DNA of 59,583 nt from an uncultured Microbacteriaceae bacterium (GCA_937124545.1 CAKZKU010000209.1:1-59583), one strand, 5' to 3'. Positions 8,159-14,361 are shown, counted from the first letter of the stretch. Made by a program: numbers and translations. Notes: a model not told the origin generated them from the sequence alone.

Positions 8159-8491
8159 ATGGATAGCGCACAAGCGAAGAAAGACCAGGGGCTGAGGATC
8201 GTCAAGAGGATCATCTTTTGCGCCTCTGAGATCGAGTCGATATCGGGACAGATCGGCGAGATGGTCGGGGAGACGCAAGGCCTGAACGACCACGGATCCG
8301 CGTCGCTTGCGATCACTGCTGTTCTGCACGCCTTGGGAGAGGAGAGGAGGCTGATGAGGGGCGAGCTGATGAAGGCCATTTCCGGACTTTGCGAAGGCTC
8401 AGACTGGGCAGAGATCTTGCCGAACTCGTACACCTCAGACGCAACCAGAGACCACGTAAGAATCAAGGACATGGTAAAGCAAGGGGGTTAG
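8159..8491 (+). CDS. Hypothetical helical protein, 110 aa
   Basis: ATG abuts the upstream TAG. Mostly helical soluble protein with no motif recognised. Part of the P1 operon. Confidence 0.65.
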   Translation: MDSAQAKKDQGLRIVKRIIFCASEIESISGQIGEMVGETQGLNDHGSASLAITAVLHALGEERRLMRGELMKAISGLCEGSDWAEILPNSYTSDATRDHVRIKDMVKQGG

Positions 8492-8494
8492 GCC

Positions 8495-8728
8495 GTGGTT
8501 GTGAGCCCAGGGTTTGACAGCTGCGCAGTTGGATTGAAGGCCGTTACCGACGCAATCGACAAATGTCTGTCGCCAGAAGGGGAAGGCTGTTTCATAGCTC
8601 ACGTTTGGTTCCAGGGCCACCTAGATAAAGAGGTGGAGAGGCTTTACCTTGAGGCGGGCTGGAGCAAGGTAGAGATTAATAGGGCAAACGCCGGAACCGT
8701 GGGCAGCTTTGTTAGGCTTACAGAGTAG
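8495..8728 (+). CDS. Hypothetical protein, 77 aa
   Basis: GTG 8495 follows GGGGG by about 7 bases. The pattern ERLYLEAGWSKVEINRAN resembles a small alpha/beta domain; no family assigned. Its stop lies inside an AGGCTT/AAGCCT hairpin (8714-8738), which leads straight into the structured element downstream. Confidence 0.65.
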   Translation: MVVSPGFDSCAVGLKAVTDAIDKCLSPEGEGCFIAHVWFQGHLDKEVERLYLEAGWSKVEINRANAGTVGSFVRLTE

Positions 8729-8739
8729 AAACAAGCCTT

Positions 8740-8846
8740 AAGCGAAGCCTCGGCGAGGGACAAAGGGTGCGCCACGCTCCGTTGAGGGACTCACGGAGCG
8801 AAGAGGCCGAACCATAGCGGTGCCCTCCCCGCCGGGTCTTTTTTTA
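8740..8846 (+). ncRNA. Structured RNA element ending in a U-tract
   Basis: CGGCG (8751-8755) pairs with CGCCG (8830-8834). GCTCCGT (8776-8782) pairs with ACGGAGC (8793-8799). GCCTC (8747-8751) can pair with GAGGC (8803-8807) and shares one base with the outer stem. A run of seven T follows (8839-8845). It could be an elaborate terminator of the P1 operon or a processed small RNA. Confidence 0.55.
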
Positions 8847-8851
8847 GATCT

Positions 8852-8879
8852 TTGACAGATCGTGGGGACTATGTAGCAT
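8852..8879 (+). promoter_or_regulatory. Promoter of the 8886-8972 small RNA
   Basis: TTGACA (8852-8857), 16 bp, TAGCAT (8874-8879). Unlike the other accessory promoters it has no copy of the palindrome, so it is probably constitutive. Confidence 0.6.
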
Positions 8880-8885
8880 TGGCCT

Positions 8886-8972
8886 CGATCTCCGATCAAT
8901 ACCTGCGGCTCGTTCCGTCACCAAACATCACGAGCAGTAGGCAGAACTTGGGCCCTTCGGGGCCCATTTTTT
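8886..8972 (+). ncRNA. Candidate free-standing small RNA, about 85 nt
   Basis: Lies between its own TTGACA promoter and a very strong terminator and has no ORF. GCTCGT and ACGAGC (both near 8910-8935) pair, extended by CCTGC and GGCAG outside. The 3' end is a TGGGCCC-TTCG-GGGCCCA hairpin (8949-8966) with six T. The layout is that of a dedicated sRNA gene. Target unknown. Confidence 0.6.
8949..8972 (+). terminator. Terminator of the small RNA
   Basis: A perfect 7-bp GC stem closed by a UUCG tetraloop (8949-8966), then TTTTTT. Confidence 0.9.
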
Positions 8973-9046
8973 GTGGGCAGCAAAGGGCAGGGTTTTGAGC
9001 GGCGACCATAGAGTAGAAGATCCTAGGATTTTCCAGCGACGAGCCC

Positions 9047-9075
9047 TTGCAGTACCGCGGTACTGTTGATATGAT
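9047..9075 (+). promoter_or_regulatory. Operator-bearing promoter P2
   Basis: TTGCAG (9047-9052), 17 bp, TATGAT (9070-9075). The spacer holds GCAGTACCGCGGTACTGT (9049-9066), the best copy of the palindrome (17/18). GAAGGGAGG and ATG 9100 follow. Confidence 0.85.
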
Positions 9076-9099
9076 TCTCCGGGTGAAGGGAGGGCTGAG

Positions 9100-9318
9100 A
9101 TGTCAGAGATCGCAGATCTGAACGAGCATAGTAAAGCCGTAGCTTCAGGTAATGTTGAGGATTTCTGGTGGATTGTGTTCGACGTGCTCAAGGAGGGCAG
9201 GACGTATTGGTATTTCGTCAACGGGAGATACTTTGGGCAGAGCGATGAGCTTGAGGTTGCAGTGAGCGCTGCAAGCAATTCGACCGAGTTCGAATGGAGT
9301 CGTCGTGGGAAGGATTGA
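9100..9318 (+). CDS. Hypothetical protein, 72 aa, first gene of P2 operon
   Basis: ATG 9100 follows AAGGGAGG. Soluble, with an aromatic-rich core (DFWWIVFDVLKEGRTYWYFV) suggesting a small beta domain. Function unknown; overlaps the next gene by 14 bases. Confidence 0.7.
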   Translation: MSEIADLNEHSKAVASGNVEDFWWIVFDVLKEGRTYWYFVNGRYFGQSDELEVAVSAASNSTEFEWSRRGKD

Positions 9319-9691
9319 CATTTTGAAACCAAACGAAGTCCAGGCAGTCCTGAGGGCCGGGTTCTTCAGCGAAGACGATTACCTGAGGCCGAACACTGCG
9401 GCTCCGGGAGAGATACCTGATTACGAAGATCTCTGCCCGATCGCAGCCCTGTGTGTTGAGCGTGGTGTTGACTGCTGGTATTGCCACGAGACAGAGGGTG
9501 AGGGCTGGAAGCGTAAGGAGTGGCACTTTGAGCCACCTGGTCAGGTGGAGCATCAGGCGCAACTTGACGTACTGGGTTTCGCTGGACTGCTAAACCTAAG
9601 CGAGTACTTCAGCCTTGTCGAGGAAGGCGAGGACCCGTTCGGAGAGGTCCGAGACCTTTACGACGAGAATGGCAAGAGGAAGGCGAGCTAG
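9305..9691 (+). CDS. Hypothetical protein, 128 aa
   Basis: GTG 9305 overlaps the preceding gene. Acidic, with Cys-containing segments (DLCPIAALC and DCWYCHE) that might bind a metal. No family recognised. Ends one base into the next start codon. Confidence 0.65.
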   Translation: MGRIDILKPNEVQAVLRAGFFSEDDYLRPNTAAPGEIPDYEDLCPIAALCVERGVDCWYCHETEGEGWKRKEWHFEPPGQVEHQAQLDVLGFAGLLNLSEYFSLVEEGEDPFGEVRDLYDENGKRKAS

Positions 9692-9948
9692 TGGCGATAA
9701 CTAATCAGGGGTTCGAGTTCGACTCAGGCGGGATCAAATTTAGCTGTCGCCCTGGCCCTCCCCGAGCCACGAAGAACGGCCAGGGCGTCGAGGGTGAAGG
9801 CGTCGTGACGATCAATAGCCCCATGACCGGTCATGGAGTGAACGAGACGCCAGGATCAGCGATTCGATGTTCGATCATGGACTTCCTCGCCGCAGCCGAT
9901 GAGATCCGTGAGAAGTGGGCACGCCTGAAGGAGGGCAAGGAACAGTGA
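9691..9948 (+). CDS. Hypothetical protein, 85 aa
   Basis: GTG at 9691 overlaps the upstream TAG. Begins with a beta-rich Gly/Asp segment (FEFDSGGIKFSC) and ends in a helix. No motif recognised. Coupled to the next gene through GTGA. Confidence 0.6.
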   Translation: MAITNQGFEFDSGGIKFSCRPGPPRATKNGQGVEGEGVVTINSPMTGHGVNETPGSAIRCSIMDFLAAADEIREKWARLKEGKEQ

Positions 9949-10169
9949 AGGCGAACGGGAGTTTCGACGAAAACAATCTGTGCAATGAGTTTGTCCTGTC
10001 CGCAGAGAGCGATTTCGAGAAGAAGGTTTTAGATAGGTTCTTCAGTTTTATGGTGGAGCGAGGGAGCTTCGAGACGATTGTCGCATCCGTAGCTCTCATG
10101 GAGGAGGCGATCGAGAACGAAGAGGCGGCCCGGGAGCGCATCGAAAAGTGGGCTGGTGGTCGTGGATAA
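9945..10169 (+). CDS. Hypothetical helical protein, 74 aa
   Basis: GTG 9945 chosen: it overlaps the upstream TGA and has AAGGAGG upstream, while the longer frame start has no such support. Helical and acidic. Unknown function. Confidence 0.6.
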   Translation: MKANGSFDENNLCNEFVLSAESDFEKKVLDRFFSFMVERGSFETIVASVALMEEAIENEEAARERIEKWAGGRG

Positions 10170-10479
10170 GCGAGATGTCAACTTGAGCCGGTCAAACGAC
10201 AAGGACGAATCCGTGGTGGACGATTCCAAGTTCCCAGGCGTCACTCACCACAGCCGTGACTTTCTGAATACCGACGAGGGCTTGGCTGCTCTCGAGACCA
10301 AGGTTGACCCTCGCGGATCGTTCTTTCAGGTTGGCGACTGTCAGCGGAGCATCAAGATCCATCTAGGGAATGACACGGAGACCTCACGGAGGGTGGGGCT
10401 TGAGAAGCTAGACCTTGTCATTCACCGGCTAAGAGCGCTGAGGTCGGCCATGTCTGTCGCAGAAGTTAGGGGTGATTAA
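10156..10479 (+). CDS. Hypothetical protein, 107 aa
   Basis: Starts at GTG 10156 or the in-frame GTG 10162; the Shine-Dalgarno is weak, so coupling to the upstream gene is likely. The middle (VGDCQRSIKIHLG) looks beta-rich and the C-terminus helical. Not recognised. Confidence 0.6.
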   Translation: MVVDKRDVNLSRSNDKDESVVDDSKFPGVTHHSRDFLNTDEGLAALETKVDPRGSFFQVGDCQRSIKIHLGNDTETSRRVGLEKLDLVIHRLRALRSAMSVAEVRGD

Positions 10480-10758
10480 GTGTTAGACGCACGAGAAGTT
10501 GATGAGATCGAAAGTCCAAAGGTTTTGCGAGTTAGGCACCAGAAACTAATCGAGAAGGCTGTGCGGCTTGAGAGAGAGGCGAGCGATTGCAGGGCCCTGG
10601 CCGAGTATGCTGGCAATAAACTCGAAAGGCTTGCCGACGCGGGGCGCCTTGCGGAGTCCAGGTCGAGGGCGGCTATGGCGGCGTGGGGCTTGAGAAGCTC
10701 AAAACCCGAAGAACGCTCTCTTGACCACATCGACTCAAAGACGGGTTCTGATTCGTGA
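10480..10758 (+). CDS. Hypothetical helical protein, 92 aa
   Basis: GTG 10480 just after the upstream stop, with AGGGGTG as ribosome-binding site. Long charged helix pattern over most of its length (VLRVRHQKLIEKAVRLEREA). Function unknown. Confidence 0.6.
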   Translation: MLDAREVDEIESPKVLRVRHQKLIEKAVRLEREASDCRALAEYAGNKLERLADAGRLAESRSRAAMAAWGLRSSKPEERSLDHIDSKTGSDS

Positions 10759-11078
10759 AGCTCAAGCCGTGCCCATTCTGCGGATCCGTGCCAGACCCGG
10801 AGCGTTGCTTCAAGTTTGTTGACGGCCACAAGTGGGGCGCGGTGGTTTGCTGCTGCGAGGGCCCAGACGTCCGCACCCACTACAGCGACGGGCGCGAGTG
10901 GTGGGCCGAGGCGGCAGAAGCGTGGAACACCAGAGTTCTTGACACGGAGGATGTGCGGGCCAGCGTTGAGAGAACATTCGAGTCCAGGATCGACGAGATG
11001 AAGGCCTCAAATAGGATCTTGATCGAAGAGAACCAGGAGCTGAGGAACCAGCTCAGGGGCTTCGGCGTCGACGCATAG
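10755..11078 (+). CDS. Lar-like zinc-ribbon protein (restriction alleviation family)
   Basis: GTG 10755 overlaps the upstream TGA. Begins LKPCPFCGS, continues with WGAVVCCCEG and ends its core in A-x-x-x-WNTR, the layout of the Lar_restr_allev domain common in phages and prophages: two Cys pairs forming a zinc ribbon. About 40 extra residues at the C-terminus form a coiled coil. Lar of the Rac prophage eases type I restriction. Whether this homologue does so is unknown. Confidence 0.8.
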   Translation: MKLKPCPFCGSVPDPERCFKFVDGHKWGAVVCCCEGPDVRTHYSDGREWWAEAAEAWNTRVLDTEDVRASVERTFESRIDEMKASNRILIEENQELRNQLRGFGVDA

Positions 11079-11090
11079 ATTTCTAAACTT

Positions 11091-11114
11091 GGGGGGTGCT
11101 TGTTGCGCCCCCCC
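11091..11114 (+). other. G/C-run hairpin after the Lar gene
   Basis: GGGGGG (11091-11096) faces CCCCCCC (11108-11114). It has only two T after it, so it is a weak first terminator or an RNA 3'-end stabiliser ahead of 11122-11172. Confidence 0.4.
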
Positions 11115-11121
11115 TTCCGTG

Positions 11122-11172
11122 GCCGTGTGATCCCGTCGCCTTGCAGTGGCTTCGGGACGCACGGCTTTTTTT
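11122..11172 (+). terminator. Terminator of the P2 operon
   Basis: GCCGTG (11122-11127) pairs with CACGGC (11160-11165) and TCCCG (11131-11135) with CGGGA (11153-11157), then seven T. Confidence 0.85.
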
Positions 11173-11182
11173 GAAAACAGGG

Positions 11183-11211
11183 TTGCAGTACCACGGTACC
11201 GCAGCTAGCCT
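11183..11211 (+). promoter_or_regulatory. Operator-bearing promoter P3
   Basis: TTGCAG (11183-11188), 17 bp, TAGCCT (11206-11211). The spacer copy of the palindrome is GCAGTACCACGGTACCGC (11185-11202), 14/18 to consensus. AAGGGAG and ATG 11234 follow. Confidence 0.75.
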
Positions 11212-11233
11212 CTGGGCTAGAAGGGAGTTCGCA

Positions 11234-11422
11234 ATGAACCAAGAAGAGTTGGATCGCCTCGACAGAGAGCTTGAGGAGGGAGTCAGAAGAAGCATGACTC
11301 GGATTTTTAGGGAGCAGCGCAAGGATAGGGTCAAAGAGAGCCTGGCGAAGATGGCAAAGGCCGCCTTGCTGTTCTTCGGGATTGTTGGGGCCATCTACAT
11401 GGCGCTGGTTCTTGCGCGATGA
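11234..11422 (+). CDS. Tail-anchored membrane protein, 62 aa
   Basis: ATG 11234 follows GAAGGGAG after promoter P3. A highly charged helix (residues 3-40) then a C-terminal hydrophobic segment (LLFFGIVGAIYMALVLA) predict a tail-anchored inner-membrane protein. Overlaps the next gene (ATGA). Function unknown. Confidence 0.7.
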   Translation: MNQEELDRLDRELEEGVRRSMTRIFREQRKDRVKESLAKMAKAALLFFGIVGAIYMALVLAR

Positions 11423-11814
11423 CGATTACCAGGCAAACCATAGTAGCCATGTGCGAGAGGCTCAGGATTTTCTCTAGGGAGCTAAACCTTGGGAAGGTAT
11501 GGCTAACAGTAGACAGAGACACATACTCAAGCCTGGCAGAGCTTGCAGACCTTCACTTTGGGCGCGCCCACAGACAAACCCCCTTGGATCATGTACTACG
11601 GGGTCTCGGTGAGCCCAGGGGACTGCCTTTCGGTTTTCTTTGGGGATTACAACCCCAGTGTCTATCCAAGATTGAAGGGTATCGACATCGAAAGGGTCAA
11701 GGCGATCGAGGAAGTTGTGGCGAAGAACGAGGCGAACATTCACCGCATCGCGATGCGGTTGGAAGATCTAAACGAGAGGCTGGGCAATGGGCTCTAGAGT
11801 TTTGCCAAAGTTGA
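11419..11814 (+). CDS. Hypothetical protein, probably frameshifted
   Basis: ATG 11419 overlaps the preceding stop. The first about 45 residues (TITRQTIVAMCERLRIFSRE and on) look genuine. After about 11570 the composition becomes atypical (Gly/Arg/His/Ser-rich) while the +1 frame (11543-11797) looks coding. The likely original gene is 11419-11797 with a +1 shift between about 11520 and 11585, near a CCCCC run at 11578-11582. Sequencing indel, real mutation and recoding are all possible. Confidence 0.45.
   Translation: MTITRQTIVAMCERLRIFSRELNLGKVWLTVDRDTYSSLAELADLHFGRAHRQTPLDHVLRGLGEPRGLPFGFLWGLQPQCLSKIEGYRHRKGQGDRGSCGEERGEHSPHRDAVGRSKREAGQWALEFCQS
11543..11797 (+). CDS. Probable C-terminal half of the 11419 gene in the +1 frame
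   Basis: Open from TTG 11543, with no good Shine-Dalgarno. The sequence WIMYYGVSVSPGDCLSVFFG followed by a coiled-coil end (IERVKAIEEVVAKNEANIHR) looks like real protein. It stops 11 bases inside the next gene, the overlap style usual here, which supports this frame as the true 3' end. Confidence 0.5.
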   Translation: MQTFTLGAPTDKPPWIMYYGVSVSPGDCLSVFFGDYNPSVYPRLKGIDIERVKAIEEVVAKNEANIHRIAMRLEDLNERLGNGL

Positions 11815-12269
11815 TGAAAGACGCTTCGAAGATTCTTGAGACGATCGGGCGGACTGTTTGCAACGGGATAAGCTCTAAATGGGAGTACCGGAACATATTC
11901 TCTGACTCGGAGAGTTTCTGCCGGGCCCACTTCGACTCCGATCTGATCTGGGGTGCATCGTTCCAGGGGGTGCTTCCGAGGGAGTTGGGTTGGAGTGTTT
12001 CGGACAGTGAAGGCGTGAAGGGGGCTCGATGCGTAGTGTACAACGGCTTGCTGATGGACCTCTTGGTCGCGTCCATGGGCAAGGACATGCCGAGGTGCTA
12101 CGACGCGTTGTGCAGGATTCTGTCCATGTACGAGATCCCGAACGATCTGAGCGAGGGCAAGCCGGATAGCGAGGCGGCTCCCGTCAATGACAACGAAGAG
12201 GTTCCCGACGAAAAACCGTCCTTTCCCCTGCCTTCCATACCTACGGCTTCGCCAACTCGGGACTCTTAG
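11787..12269 (+). CDS. Hypothetical protein, 160 aa
   Basis: ATG 11787. An alpha/beta core (about 1-120) with a disordered Pro/Ser/acidic tail. It has several Trp/Phe (SSKWEYRNIFSD) but no recognised motif. Belongs to the P3 operon. Confidence 0.65.
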   Translation: MGSRVLPKLMKDASKILETIGRTVCNGISSKWEYRNIFSDSESFCRAHFDSDLIWGASFQGVLPRELGWSVSDSEGVKGARCVVYNGLLMDLLVASMGKDMPRCYDALCRILSMYEIPNDLSEGKPDSEAAPVNDNEEVPDEKPSFPLPSIPTASPTRDS

Positions 12270-12554
12270 TTGGGGGCGAACAATGGAACCGGCAGGCCCT
12301 TGGCCTTTAAGTGCTGGTCTTGCCGAAGAGAAAAGGGGCGACTAGGGATGGGGCGAGGGAACTCTTGGCTAGTTACGCTAACCGGTAAGAGTCGACCCTG
12401 CCCTCCTGGGGGTGGCGGGTCAAGGAATTCGGACCGGACAAGAGAGTACATTTGTCCATGTGGTCACGTTGGCTGGTCTAGGCACATAGACCTGGAGGCC
12501 AAGGAGATTAGGGAGCGAGCCAACGAATTCAATCAGGGAGAGGGAGCGGGATGA
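12270..12554 (+). CDS. Zinc-ribbon protein, 94 aa
   Basis: TTG 12270 directly after the upstream TAG. CWSC near the N-terminus and CPCGH near residue 63 form two knuckles of a zinc ribbon, with a Gly-rich basic segment between and a helix after. Such small zinc proteins are common phage nucleic-acid or host-protein binders. Role unknown. Confidence 0.65.
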   Translation: MGANNGTGRPLAFKCWSCRREKGRLGMGRGNSWLVTLTGKSRPCPPGGGGSRNSDRTREYICPCGHVGWSRHIDLEAKEIRERANEFNQGEGAG

Positions 12555-12754
12555 GATCTGATCAGGTGAAGTGCCCATTCTGCGAGGAAACAATACCCGA
12601 GGAGGAGCTGCTTGAGGCCTTCGGGGATCAGGGGATCGGCTTTAGCAACTCAGCTGTTGTCCGGTGTTGGGATTGCGACGAAGAGTCCTTGATTGTCGGA
12701 TCGCTAGAGTTGATCGTTGACGAAGTTATGCCAGCTCGAAGGGACCCTGAATGA
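12551..12754 (+). CDS. Zinc-ribbon protein, 67 aa
   Basis: ATG overlaps the upstream TGA (ATGA). CPFC at about residues 8-11 and CWDC at about 39-42 are a two-knuckle zinc ribbon; the rest is acidic. Ends in another ATGA overlap with the next gene. Confidence 0.65.
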   Translation: MRSDQVKCPFCEETIPEEELLEAFGDQGIGFSNSAVVRCWDCDEESLIVGSLELIVDEVMPARRDPE

Positions 12755-13056
12755 CTAGGCTTCAAGAGGTGATCGATGCGATAGAAGCTGCCGAAAGCTC
12801 TGCGGACGCACTTTGATACGATCTCAGGGCAGCGATTGAGAAGGCGATCTCGATACAGAGCCCGATTCACGAGGCAATGCACACGGACGAATTCAACTTG
12901 GACGTCAGGGTGGTCTGGGAGTTTTTGAAAACCCTACCCCGAGAGATCCTGGCTGACATGACTCCGGTTCAGTGGGAGTCTTGGGATCGGATAGAGTCTG
13001 AGCTCAGAGACCCAAGGACGCTGAAGGAGCTGGCGGAGTGCTACGGGAAACGCTAG
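12751..13056 (+). pseudogene. Helical protein gene interrupted by an in-frame TGA
   Basis: ATG 12751 overlaps the upstream stop. The frame reads 21 codons (MTRLQEVIDAIEAAESSADA and L), meets TGA at 12814-12816, then continues open for 79 codons to TAG at 13054-13056 with normal composition (YDLRAAIEKAISIQSPIHEA and on, ending LKELAECYGKR). The second half contains a Trp-rich segment (VQWESWDRIESEL). A point nonsense mutation is the simplest reading; UGA readthrough or a base-call error are alternatives. A shorter product from the internal ATG of MHTDEFNL is possible. Confidence 0.6.
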
Positions 13057-13075
13057 CGGAATCGCAAACTGCATG

Positions 13076-13107
13076 TTGACGTAGGCGATTGAGTACCGTA
13101 GAACTCC
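13076..13107 (+). promoter_or_regulatory. Promoter of the large structured RNA, with degenerate operator
   Basis: TTGACG (13076-13081), 17 bp, TAGAAC (13099-13104). A degenerate palindrome copy (11/18) at 13090-13107 overlaps the -10. The predicted start, about seven bases after the -10, falls on the first strand of the RNA's opening helix (13111). Confidence 0.6.
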
Positions 13108-13110
13108 TTG

Positions 13111-13785
13111 CGCGGGTTCGTCGCTTCTGTGCTCTGGCGGGGGCGCGGATCGCCGGCCCGCGATTTTAGAAAACGCCAAGGCCTGGAGGGGACGCGGTCG
13201 GGTCGATAACGGACGCCGACACGAAGAGGTCGCCAGGCCTTGGCTTTAGGGGATGAGCCTGGGGCGACTGCACGCGTGCAGTGTAGGAAAGACTTCGGGG
13301 CGACTGGACGCTCGAAGCTCCTGGGTTCTTTTTAGAAAACTCGCAGGAGGACGCAACCCGAGGCCCTAGCGACTCGAGGCAATGTGGCCGCCCCAAGGTG
13401 AAGACGAGCTAGCGCTAGTAACCTTGGCCTGCGTTTAGAAAAGTGATGCTGAGTTCCCTAGTGCAGGCACTTGTGCCATAAGACCCGGGGTTCCACCTAG
13501 CCTTGAGCTTGCGGCCAGCTCAAAAAAAGTCGATGACGGCTCGGAAAGACGAGAAGTCGGGAACCATCTCGGCGGGCCTGGCGAGGTACCAATAGTGGCC
13601 ATTGGACGGGCGCGCGCGCAACGTCACCCGGACGCAGGTTCGAATCCTGCCCTCGCCTCTTTTAGACCATTGCCCTTGCCGGCGGCACAGGCCGGGCTTG
13701 GTTGGGTACCGGCCAAGGCAAGAACCGTCTGGCCTCTGCAGAGGCTTCAGATACAGCGGGGGAAGAGCCCGCCGAGGGCACCTTC
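13111..13785 (+). ncRNA. Large multi-domain structured RNA, about 680 nt
   Basis: No credible ORF, but dense perfect helices: CGCGGG 13111-13116 with CCCGCG 13157-13162; a 12-bp perfect stem 13175-13186 with 13233-13244; CGCAGG 13343-13348 with CCTGCG 13428-13433, enclosing CCAAGGT 13393-13399 with ACCTTGG 13421-13427; TTGAGCT/AGCTCAA near 13503-13522; GGTTCC 13489-13494 with GGAACC 13560-13565; 13674-13682 with 13709-13718; GCCTCTGCAGAGGC 13732-13745; GCGGG 13756-13760 with CCCGC 13768-13772. The A-rich linker TTTAGAAAA recurs between domains. A tRNA-like domain sits at 13580-13657. It resembles giant phage RNAs such as GOLLD or ROOL in context; membership is unproven. Confidence 0.7.
13580..13657 (+). 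tRNA. tRNA-like domain without a normal anticodon arm
   Basis: Acceptor GGCGAGG (13580-13586) with CCTCGCC (13651-13657); D-arm CCAA-TAGTGGCCA-TTGG (13589-13605) with the GG of a D-loop; T-arm GCAGG-TTCGAAT-CCTGC (13634-13650). The anticodon position holds 27 nt instead of 21-22: a 4-bp CGGG/CCCG stem with a 16-nt loop containing a self-complementary (GC)5 run. No usable anticodon is visible, so this is more likely an RNA domain or processing signal than a decoding tRNA. Confidence 0.6.
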
Positions 13786-13811
13786 TTTTAAGAGTGAGAG
13801 AGGAAGCCTAA

Positions 13812-14060
13812 TTGAGCATGTGGTTTTCTTACGACGGCGCTGAGGGGCACGGATTCCAGATCCACGAGACGGAAGAAGAGGCGAGGGATGCGGCACAGCA
13901 GGGCATAGAAGACGCGGCACATTGCAGCGAGACATGGCCGGACGACATCGAGAGCTACTGCTACGGAAAGGTCGCTGGGATTGCGCTCAGGACTTCGATG
14001 AGCAGAGACCCGGGAACGGGCGCGCTGCTCATTGACTACGGGCTGAAGCCAGTTCAATGA
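13812..14060 (+). CDS. Small hypothetical protein within the RNA locus, 82 aa
   Basis: TTG 13812 or ATG 13818, after GAGAGGAAG. Opens MWFSYDGAEGHGFQIHETEE: a small domain of the kind found in many phage orphan proteins (aromatic strand, then an acidic helix). Flanked by structured RNA on both sides with no terminator between, so it may be translated from the 3' part of the long RNA. Confidence 0.65.
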   Translation: MSMWFSYDGAEGHGFQIHETEEEARDAAQQGIEDAAHCSETWPDDIESYCYGKVAGIALRTSMSRDPGTGALLIDYGLKPVQ

Positions 14061-14258
14061 TCTGTTGAAACCGGATCCGTCAACCGTGCGGGGAAACCTG
14101 ACCCCGAGACGATGCGCCTGAGATTACAGGCTGGCTCCATGCTTGGGGCCGACAACCCTCTTCGGAGGGGGAAAAGTAAACGGTGCAGGGAGTGAAGGCC
14201 CTGCGGCGGATTCTTGAGGAGTACCGCAATCTAGAAAACCCGTGCTACGGATTTTTTT
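14061..14258 (+). ncRNA. Second structured RNA region downstream of the 82-aa gene
   Basis: Hairpins GGGG-aaacctga-CCCC (14090-14105), GCCTG/CAGGC (14116-14131), CCCTC-TTCG-GAGGG (14156-14169), GCAGGG/CCCTGC (14185-14204), and CCGT-gct-ACGG (14240-14250) with seven T. The TAGAAAA linker of the upstream RNA recurs at 14232-14238. It may be the 3' domain of the same transcript or a separate RNA. Confidence 0.55.
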
Positions 14259-14275
14259 GAGATTCCTGTTTAGCT

Positions 14276-14323
14276 GCCCAGCGTGATCCGTTCCTCGACA
14301 TGAACACGCTGGGCTTTTTATTT
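14276..14323 (+). terminator. Terminator of the RNA locus
   Basis: GCCCAGCGTG (14276-14285) pairs with CACGCTGGGC (14305-14314), followed by TTTTTATTT. Confidence 0.9.
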
Positions 14324-14333
14324 GGGAATGCGC

Positions 14334-14361
14334 TTGCAGTACCGCGGTACTGCTGTATTCT
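14334..14361 (+). promoter_or_regulatory. Operator-bearing promoter P4
   Basis: TTGCAG (14334-14339), 16 bp, TATTCT (14356-14361). The palindrome copy GCAGTACCGCGGTACTGC (14336-14353) matches 16/18. GAGAGGAGG and ATG 14385 follow. Confidence 0.8.

Noticed and set aside
13111..13785. CRISPR-like array suggested by the recurring TTTAGAAAA linker
   Set aside because: Spacing between copies is irregular (about 100-230 bases), copies are only 8-10 bases and lie between RNA helices; not a CRISPR repeat.
13595..13843. Open frames across the tRNA-like domain
   Set aside because: They run through the paired stems of the tRNA-like element, are Arg/Pro/Ala-rich shadows and have no ribosome-binding site.
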